Source of the DNA: Streptomyces sp. MP131-18
GTDB taxonomy: Bacteria; Actinomycetota; Actinomycetes; Streptomycetales; Streptomycetaceae
Direction: 5' to 3'
NCBI RefSeq assembly: GCF_001984575.1
Contig: NZ_LZNS01000001.1
Span: forward strand, 6,683,493 to 6,747,492
Length of the DNA stretch: 64,000 nucleotides
In this document: positions 59,050 to 64,000 of the stretch, piece by piece
Numbering within the stretch: the stretch's first letter is position 1
Layout: every line of letters begins with the position of its first letter
The notes under the pieces: model-generated
What the model was told of the DNA's origin: nothing
What the model saw: only the letters and a program-made list of their open reading frames with translations
Databases searched by the model: none
Made by a program: the position numbers and the translations under genes

Positions 59050-59841
59050 ATGAGCGATGTACTGGAGCTGGTGGACGTATCCGTGGTCCGCGAAGGCCGG
59101 TCGCTGGTGGACAAGGTCTCCTGGTCCGTCGCCGAGGGGGAGCGCTGGATCGTCCTCGGGCCGAACGGAGCGGGTAAGACCACCCTGCTCAACCTGGCGT
59201 CCAGCTATCTCTTCCCGACCTCGGGCACCGTCGGCATCCTCGGCGAGAAGCTCGGCGCCGTCGACGTCTTCGAGCTGCGCCCGCGCATCGGCATGGCCAG
59301 CAGCGCGCTCGCCGACAAACTCTCCCGCCGCCAGACCGTTCTCCAGACCGTGCTGACGGCCGCCTACGGCATGACCGCCGGCTGGCAGGAGGAGTACGAC
59401 GACGTCGACGAGCAGCGTGCCCGCGCGTTCCTCGACCGGCTCGGTATGAACGAGTACCTGGACCGCAGATTCGGCACCCTCTCCGAGGGCGAACGCAAGC
59501 GCACCCAGATCGCGCGCGCCATGATGACGGACCCCGAGCTGCTGCTTCTCGACGAGCCCGCCGCCGGGCTCGACCTCGGCGGCCGCGAGGACCTGGTGCG
59601 GCGCCTCGGCCGCCTGGCCCGCGACCCGTACGCGCCTTCGATGATCATGGTGACCCACCACGTCGAGGAGATCGCGCCGGGCTTCACCCACGTGCTTCTC
59701 ATCCGTCAGGGCAGGGTTCTCGCCGCCGGGCCCGTCGATTCCGTGCTCACCTCGGCGAACCTCTCGCACTGCTTCGGCCTGCCGCTCATCGTCGAGCGCC
59801 AGGGCGACCGCTGGACAGCTCACGGCCTCCCGCTCGGCTGA
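59050..59841 (+). CDS. ABC transporter ATP-binding protein, YlmA-like
   Basis: A 263-aa single ATPase with Walker A LGPNGAGKTTLL (about residues 37-48), signature LSEGERKRTQIARA (S-E replaces the usual S-G), Walker B LLLLDEPAAGLD and the switch His in MVTHHVEEI. No permease is adjacent. Proteins of this YlmA-like class may work with unlinked partners or have non-transport roles. ATG 59050 follows a GGGGAG tract. Confidence 0.87.
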   Translation: MSDVLELVDVSVVREGRSLVDKVSWSVAEGERWIVLGPNGAGKTTLLNLASSYLFPTSGTVGILGEKLGAVDVFELRPRIGMASSALADKLSRRQTVLQTVLTAAYGMTAGWQEEYDDVDEQRARAFLDRLGMNEYLDRRFGTLSEGERKRTQIARAMMTDPELLLLDEPAAGLDLGGREDLVRRLGRLARDPYAPSMIMVTHHVEEIAPGFTHVLLIRQGRVLAAGPVDSVLTSANLSHCFGLPLIVERQGDRWTAHGLPLG

Positions 59842-59890
59842 GCTTCCGCGGACACGGCACCGGGCCTGTTCCGCAGCGTGCCCGCGGTTC

Positions 59891-59896
59891 TACCAT
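59891..59896 (+). promoter_or_regulatory. -10 element before NfeD gene
   Basis: TACCAT ends 6 bp before GTG 59903, placing +1 at or next to the start codon; TGTTCC at 59867 is a possible -35. There is no Shine-Dalgarno, so the transcript is probably leaderless. Confidence 0.45.
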
Positions 59897-59902
59897 GAGT
59901 TG

Positions 59903-60325
59903 GTGGACTTCTGGGTGTGGTGGCTGATCGCCGCCGGAGGATTTTCGATCGCACTCGTCCTGACTGCGATGCCCGAGTTGGGCATGCTCGCCGCGGGCGC
60001 CGTCGCCGGTGCCCTCACGGCCGGTGTGACCGACAACGTCGTGATTCAGGTCGTCGTGTTCGCCGTCGTCTCCACCGCTCTCATTCTGGTGGTACGCCCG
60101 ATCGCCCGCCGTTCCCGCGTGCAGCCACCCGCGCTCAGATCGGGTCCTGACGCGCTGATGGGCAAGTCGGCCGTCGTGCTGGAGCGGGTCGACGCCGCCA
60201 ACGGGCGGATCAAGCTCGCGGGCGAGGTCTGGTCCGCCCGAGCACTGGGCGAGGGCGACACTTACGAGCCCGGAAGCCAGGTCAGCGTCGTCGAAATCGA
60301 CGGGGCCACCGCCGTCGTGATGTGA
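59903..60325 (+). CDS. NfeD family membrane protein
   Basis: A 140-aa protein: two or three N-terminal hydrophobic segments (WVWWLIAAGGFSIALVLTAM; GAVAGALTAG; VVFAVVSTALILVV), then an OB-fold NfeD domain (LMGKSAVVLERVDAANGRIKLAGEVWSARALGEG). NfeD proteins pair with SPFH proteins in membrane microdomains, and an SPFH gene follows after 59 bp. GTG 59903 is chosen; a TTG one codon upstream is equivalent. The OB domain probably stabilises SPFH oligomers. Confidence 0.87.
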   Translation: MDFWVWWLIAAGGFSIALVLTAMPELGMLAAGAVAGALTAGVTDNVVIQVVVFAVVSTALILVVRPIARRSRVQPPALRSGPDALMGKSAVVLERVDAANGRIKLAGEVWSARALGEGDTYEPGSQVSVVEIDGATAVVM

Positions 60326-60384
60326 TGACCCTGTCGCCTCATCGACAATTGTTCCAACTCGTCTAGTCGCAGGGGGAGTACACG

Positions 60385-61344
60385 ATGGACGCCATCATCA
60401 TCGTGCTGGTCATCCTGGTGGTGCTGGTCGTCATCGCGCTGGTCCAGACCATCCAGGTCATCCAGCAGGCAAGCGCTGCCATCGTCGAGCGCTTCGGCCG
60501 CTACACCCGGACGCTGAACGCCGGCCTCAACATCGTCGTGCCGTTCATCGACCGCATCCGCAACCGCATCGACCTCCGCGAGCAGGTCGTGCCGTTCCCG
60601 CCGCAGCCGGTGATCACCCAGGACAACCTTGTGGTGAACATCGACACCGTCATCTACTACCAGGTGACCGACGCCAGAGCCGCCACCTACGAGGTGTCGA
60701 ACTACATTCAGGCCATCGAGCAGCTCACCGTCACCACCCTGCGGAACATCATCGGCGGCATGGACCTGGAACGGACCCTCACCTCCCGCGAGGAGATCAA
60801 CGCGGCACTTCGCGGCGTCCTGGACGAGGCGACCGGCAAGTGGGGCATCCGCGTCAACCGCGTCGAGCTGAAGGCCATCGAGCCGCCCACCTCCATCCAG
60901 GACTCGATGGAGAAGCAAATGCGCGCCGACCGCGACAAACGAGCCGCGATCCTCCAGGCCGAGGGCGTCCGCCAGTCCGAGATCCTTCAGGCCGAGGGCG
61001 CCAAGCAGTCGGAGATCCTGCGCGCCGAGGGTGACGCGAAGGCCGCCGCGCTGCGCGCCGAGGGCGAGGCCCAGGCGATCCGCACCGTGTTCGAGGCCAT
61101 CCACGCCGGCGACGCCGACCAGAAGCTGCTCTCCTACCAGTACGTGCAGATGCTGCCGAAGATCGCCGAGGGCGACTCCAACAAGCTGTGGATCGTGCCC
61201 AGCGAGATCGGCGAGGCGCTCAAGGGCCTCGGCGGCAACCTGAGCCGGATCACGGCACCCAACGGCGGCGGCAGCGGCCCGGACGACGGCGGCGCCTCCG
61301 CGCTCGGCAAGCCCCCGCGCCGCGAGCAGCCGCGCATCGAGTAG
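60385..61344 (+). CDS. SPFH/Band 7 protein, QmcA/stomatin type
   Basis: A 319-aa protein with one N-terminal membrane segment (AIIIVLVILVVLVVIALVQ) and an SPFH domain (AIVERFGRYTRTLNAGLNI, VYQV-type core, LRNIIGGMDLERTLTSREEIN). A coiled coil follows with near-repeats ILQAEGVRQSE, ILQAEGAKQSE, ILRAEGDAKAA, LRAEGEAQAI, then a flexible Gly/Pro tail. It forms ring-like membrane assemblies with NfeD. The neighbouring order NfeD-SPFH is widely conserved. Confidence 0.92.
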   Translation: MDAIIIVLVILVVLVVIALVQTIQVIQQASAAIVERFGRYTRTLNAGLNIVVPFIDRIRNRIDLREQVVPFPPQPVITQDNLVVNIDTVIYYQVTDARAATYEVSNYIQAIEQLTVTTLRNIIGGMDLERTLTSREEINAALRGVLDEATGKWGIRVNRVELKAIEPPTSIQDSMEKQMRADRDKRAAILQAEGVRQSEILQAEGAKQSEILRAEGDAKAAALRAEGEAQAIRTVFEAIHAGDADQKLLSYQYVQMLPKIAEGDSNKLWIVPSEIGEALKGLGGNLSRITAPNGGGSGPDDGGASALGKPPRREQPRIE

Positions 61345-61370
61345 CACCCCGCACCGAACAGCCCTGCGAA

Positions 61371-61418
61371 CGTGCCGATGCCCGGCCCCGGACACATCCG
61401 GGGCCGGGCATCGGCACG
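61371..61418. terminator. Perfect 22-bp hairpin, SPFH/HNH junction
   Basis: The left arm begins CGTGCCGATGCCCGG and ends CCCCGGA, the loop is caca, and the right arm is the exact complement. It lies between convergent genes and is the longest perfect stem noted in the window. Confidence 0.85.
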
Positions 61419-61430
61419 CTCCCACCGTTC

Positions 61431-61946
61431 TCAGGCCGAGGCGGCGCCCGGCAGCGCCAGCCACTCCGGCAGCAGATCGCCGTCCTGCGCCCCGACCGCC
61501 AGCAGCAGCGCATCGGCGGGCGTCGGCTCGAACGGCGGGGCCAGCAGCCGCATCCCCGCCTGCGCCGGGGTCCGGTTGGCTTTCCGGTGATTGTCCTCGG
61601 AGCAGGCCGCGACCGTGTTCAGCCAGGTGTCCCCGCCGCCGTGCGAGCGCGGCACCACATGGTCGATCGTCGTCGCGCGCCGTCCGCAGTACGCGCACCG
61701 GTGCCGGTCGCGCACCAGCACGCCGCGCCGCGACCACGGCGCCCGTTGTCGGAACGGGACCTTGACGAAGCGCCGCAGCCGGATCACCTGCGGCACGGGC
61801 AGGTCGACCGCGGCGGCACGGACCCGCAGCCCCGGATGGGCGTGCTCCACGACGGCCTTGTGCTGGATCACCAGGACCACAGCGCGCCGCAGGGACACCG
61901 TCGACAAGGGTTCGTAGCTCGCGTTGAGCACAAGGGTCTGCCGCAT
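61431..61946 (-). CDS. HNH endonuclease family protein
   Basis: A 171-aa protein from ATG 61946, with GGAGGTG about 8 bp upstream. The first half (RQTLVLNASYEPLSTVSLRRAVVLVIQHKA) is the conserved lead domain of the actinobacterial HNH family. The HNH motif is CAYCGRRATTIDHVVPRSHGG with the later NTVAACSEDNHRKAN. A single zinc CxxC is complete; the second pair is C/H-based. The biological target is unknown; the family is chromosomal and not obviously mobile. Confidence 0.87.
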   Translation of the reverse strand: MRQTLVLNASYEPLSTVSLRRAVVLVIQHKAVVEHAHPGLRVRAAAVDLPVPQVIRLRRFVKVPFRQRAPWSRRGVLVRDRHRCAYCGRRATTIDHVVPRSHGGGDTWLNTVAACSEDNHRKANRTPAQAGMRLLAPPFEPTPADALLLAVGAQDGDLLPEWLALPGAASA

Positions 61947-62075
61947 CCCGCCCACCTCCCGTTGCGTCCCCCGCCCCGCGGCGGGCCGCTTCAACTGTGC
62001 CCGGGGCCCGTCGGACGGACAATGCAATTTCCCGGGGAGAGGAGGCGAACGGGAGGTGACGTCGCCGCGGCCGGG

Positions 62076-62615
62076 TCAGTCCTCCGCCGGGACTTCGTAT
62101 TCGCCGATCAGCTGCGCCCGCCCGACGGCGTGGAACCGCAGCATGAACCCGACCTGCGCGGGCGTCGCGTTCTCGTCGGGCCCCAGCTGCTCGGTGTCCA
62201 CGGCGTACACGGTGAAGACGTAACGGTGCGGGCCGTCGCCCGCAGGCGGCGCGGCGCCGCCGAAGTCCCGCGTCCCGTAGTCGTTGCGCACGTGGACGGC
62301 ACCCGCGGGCAGCCCCCGCTTCTCGCCGCTGCCCGCACCGGCCGGCAGCTCGGACACGTCGGCGGGAATGTTGAAGACCACCCAGTGCCAGAACCCGCTG
62401 CCGGTCGGCGCGTCCGGGTCGTAACAGGTGACGGCGAAGCTCCTGGTGCCCTCGGGGGCGTCGGCCCAGCGCAGGTGGGGCGAGACGTTGCCGGCCGCGA
62501 ACACCTGGGCGTCCGCCAGCCGCGCCCCGTCCGCCACGTCGTCGCTGAGCACGGTGAACGAGGCCACCGGCGGGTGGAAGTCGTGGGGAAGCGGGCGCCG
62601 CCGAAGCTCGGACAT
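62076..62615 (-). CDS. YbhB/YbcL family PEBP-like protein
   Basis: A 179-aa phosphatidylethanolamine-binding protein homologue. Conserved features: NVSPHLRWADAPEGTRSFAVTCYDPDAPTG (ligand-site Asp-Pro-Asp), FWHWVVFNIPADV with the central His, and PPAGDGPHRYVFTVYAVD. There is no signal peptide, so it is cytoplasmic. Bacterial members lack an agreed function. ATG 62615 has GGAGG upstream. Confidence 0.92.
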   Translation of the reverse strand: MSELRRRPLPHDFHPPVASFTVLSDDVADGARLADAQVFAAGNVSPHLRWADAPEGTRSFAVTCYDPDAPTGSGFWHWVVFNIPADVSELPAGAGSGEKRGLPAGAVHVRNDYGTRDFGGAAPPAGDGPHRYVFTVYAVDTEQLGPDENATPAQVGFMLRFHAVGRAQLIGEYEVPAED

Positions 62616-62701
62616 GAAGGAACCTCCTGATCGGGGGGTACCTCCCGCTCACGCGGGGAGGATCGCTGCCGGCGCTAGCCTAGTCAGCAGGAGAGGGGAC
62701 G

Positions 62702-63145
62702 ATGAGCAGCCACGGAGATCTGCCGGACGGCGTGGTCGCGCGCATCCTCGACGGAACGACTCCCCCCGGCGTCTACCGCTGGCCGGGCGCCGGCCGTGGG
62801 AACGCGGCGGCCGACGCGGTGCGCCTGGCCGCCCGAGCGCACTGGCACGCCGCGGTTCTCCCGCTGGCGGACGTCACCGACAAGTCCTCGTTCCTCGGCG
62901 CCTGCGCGGGGGCGCTGGAGCTGCCCGACTGGTTCGGCCGCAACTGGGACGCCCTCCAGGACTGCCTCACCGACCTCTCCTGGTGGGGTTCTCCCCGCGG
63001 CTACCTGCTGATCGCGACCGGCTGGGAGGCGCTGATGCAGACCGCGCCCGGCGTCGCCGCGACGGCACGGCCTATCGTCGAGGGGGCCGTCATCCACTGG
63101 CGGACCCGCAGAATCCCGATGACCGTGCTGCTGGAACAGGAATGA
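62702..63145 (+). CDS. Barstar family protein
   Basis: A 147-aa protein with the barstar fold signature LPDWFGRNWDALQDCLTDLSWW (about residues 77-98), a nearby Asp-rich inhibitor surface, and a hydrophobic C-terminal strand. Barstar inhibits the secreted RNase barnase. No barnase-like RNase gene is in the window, so this may be an orphan inhibitor or have another partner. Its stop overlaps the start of the DNA glycosylase gene (ATGA), implying coupled translation. Confidence 0.87.
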   Translation: MSSHGDLPDGVVARILDGTTPPGVYRWPGAGRGNAAADAVRLAARAHWHAAVLPLADVTDKSSFLGACAGALELPDWFGRNWDALQDCLTDLSWWGSPRGYLLIATGWEALMQTAPGVAATARPIVEGAVIHWRTRRIPMTVLLEQE

Positions 63146-63813
63146 CGACCGACTCGACCGCCGCACCGCTGCCCCGCGGCTTCTTCGACCGCCCCGTACT
63201 CGACGTGGCGCCCGACCTGCTCGGCAGAACGCTGGTCCGGAGGCTGCCGGACGGGGAGATCCGCCTGCGCCTGACCGAGGTCGAGGCGTACGCGGGCGAG
63301 GTCGACCCGGGCTCCCACGCATACCGCGGCCGCACCGAGCGGAACGCGACGATGTACGGCCCGCCCGGCCACACCTACGTCTACTTCACGTACGGCATGT
63401 GGCACTGCATGAACCTGGTCTGCGGGCCCGCCGGCCATGCGAGCGGTGTGCTGCTGCGCGCGGGGGAGATCATCTCGGGCGCCGAGCTGGCCCGCCGGCG
63501 CCGGCCGAAGGCCCGCAACGACGCGGAGCTCGCCCGCGGCCCGGCCCGCTTGGCGACGGCGCTCGACGTCGACCGCACGATGGACGGCACAGACGTGTGC
63601 GGCGGGCGGGCCGCGGCGGACCTGCGCGTCCTGCACGGCTCGCCCGTTCCGCGCGCGGCCGTGAGCAGCGGCCCGCGCACCGGCGTCGGCGGTGAAGGAG
63701 CCGTCCACCCCTGGCGGTTCTGGGTCACCGACGACCCGTCGGTCAGCCCCTACCGGGCACACCAGCCGAGGCGCCGGGGGAAGCGACTTGACGCGTCGCG
63801 GCCCGAGTCGTAA
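63142..63813 (+). CDS. DNA-3-methyladenine glycosylase, AAG/MPG type
   Basis: A 223-aa alkyladenine glycosylase. Motifs: LTEVEAYAGEVDPGSHAYRGRTERNATMYGPPGHTYVYFTYGMWHCMNLVCGP in segments, including the catalytic Glu and the intercalating Tyr region, then ARGPARLATALDVDR. It removes 3-methyladenine and other alkylated or deaminated purines in base excision repair. ATG 63142 overlaps the barstar stop by 4 bp. The C terminus ends in a basic RRRGKRLDASRPES tail. Confidence 0.92.
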   Translation: MTTDSTAAPLPRGFFDRPVLDVAPDLLGRTLVRRLPDGEIRLRLTEVEAYAGEVDPGSHAYRGRTERNATMYGPPGHTYVYFTYGMWHCMNLVCGPAGHASGVLLRAGEIISGAELARRRRPKARNDAELARGPARLATALDVDRTMDGTDVCGGRAAADLRVLHGSPVPRAAVSSGPRTGVGGEGAVHPWRFWVTDDPSVSPYRAHQPRRRGKRLDASRPES

Positions 63814-64000
63814 TGTTGGTCGAGTCGCCTGAGACGGACACAGCACTACAGCGGCCGATGGCAAGCTGGAAGCGCTCCGCGGGCGATCCACTGTTTCAGC
63901 ATTGACTTCCCTCGTCAGAGGTCTTTCGGGTTCCCCGAAAACAGTCTGACGGGAACGGATTAGGAAACAGCCAGGAAGTCGGCTAACGTAGTGGGCACAG
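63814..64000 (+). promoter_or_regulatory. Non-coding right edge, possible rRNA operon leader
   Basis: 187 bp without an ORF. TTGACT near 63904 and the segment caggaagtcggctaacgtag near 63971 resemble the repeated GGAAGTCGGATAAAGT-type promoter modules upstream of Streptomyces 16S rRNA genes, as I recall them. No 16S sequence is reached, so the call is tentative. Confidence 0.35.

Noticed and set aside
60950..61090. Tandem DNA repeat in the SPFH gene
   Set aside because: The near-repeats reflect the coiled-coil heptad-like AEG(x)7 pattern of the protein; the bases are only partly conserved.
61431..61946. HNH gene as part of a homing or restriction element
   Set aside because: No methylase, intron boundary or mobile flank is present; this HNH family is an ordinary actinobacterial chromosomal gene.

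Overview
The window is high-GC actinobacterial DNA, almost certainly from a Streptomyces or very close relative. GTG and TTG starts are frequent, coding is dense on both strands, chaplins and a sortase-type LAETG surface protein are present, and a complete ectABCD operon lies at 15-18.5 kb. Gene order through much of the window (ectABCD, LAETG protein, Pit transporter, ABC-F, Gbn, enoyl-CoA hydratase, moaA, tyrS, fabG-fabI, serB, FHA-ABC transporter, chaplin, NfeD-SPFH) recalls the SCO1790-SCO1870 region of S. coelicolor as I remember it. I see no prophage, transposase, CRISPR array or tRNA gene. Most of the window is chromosomal core; the accessory-looking part is roughly 1-15 kb.

Layout. 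1-4.06 kb: a stressosome-type partner-switching operon (RsbR, RsbS, RsbT, an RsbT/RsbX-like fusion phosphatase and an RsbU-like phosphatase), with no anti-sigma/sigma pair in view. 4.06-6.5 kb: a flavin-dependent oxidoreductase divergent from its WYL regulator, the pair flanked by near-identical 52-bp repeats. 6.5-8.8 kb: a secreted beta-propeller-like protein and an APH(6)-type kinase. 8.8-15.1 kb: a galactoside catabolic locus (LacI repressor, two permeases, a lipoprotein binding protein, and a divergent GH42 beta-galactosidase) with two LacI-type operators. 15.2-18.9 kb: ectoine/hydroxyectoine synthesis, with a GlnR-like box array upstream. 18.9-20.1 kb: an ECF sigma factor and a membrane-anchored partner. 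20.2-29 kb: amidohydrolase, LAETG surface protein, low-affinity phosphate transporter with a PHO box, class II aldolase, alpha/beta hydrolase, and an ABC-F ATPase behind an 8-codon leader peptide. 29-33.7 kb: the nucleoid protein Gbn with a cluster of its own GATCAT motifs, an enoyl-CoA hydratase, and an Asp23/AmaP envelope-stress cluster.

33.7-45 kb: SURF1, a DEDDh-BRCT exonuclease, moaA, tyrS, the TldD/TldE protease pair, and a fabG-fabI operon. 44.8-52.5 kb: a GntR regulator divergent from a leaderless MFS exporter with a 38-aa companion peptide, a SixA-type phosphatase, a UvrA-like ATPase divergent from a second WYL regulator, and serB. 52.8-64 kb: an FHA-FHA-ABC transporter resembling mycobacterial Rv1747, a GAF histidine kinase/NarL regulator pair, two tandem cysteine-free chaplins, an ABC ATPase, the NfeD-SPFH pair, an HNH protein, a PEBP-family protein, a barstar homologue translationally coupled to a 3-methyladenine glycosylase, and at the right edge a leader-like region that may precede an rRNA operon.

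Regulatory architecture is a strong theme. Several gene pairs are divergent around recognisable operators, and many convergent junctions carry long perfect GC hairpins without T-tracts. I found no plainly new multi-gene system. The best candidates for a second look are the 52-bp-repeat-flanked oxidoreductase/WYL cassette, the ABC-F leader peptide, the Gbn-site cluster, the shared WYL operator and the chaplin pair.
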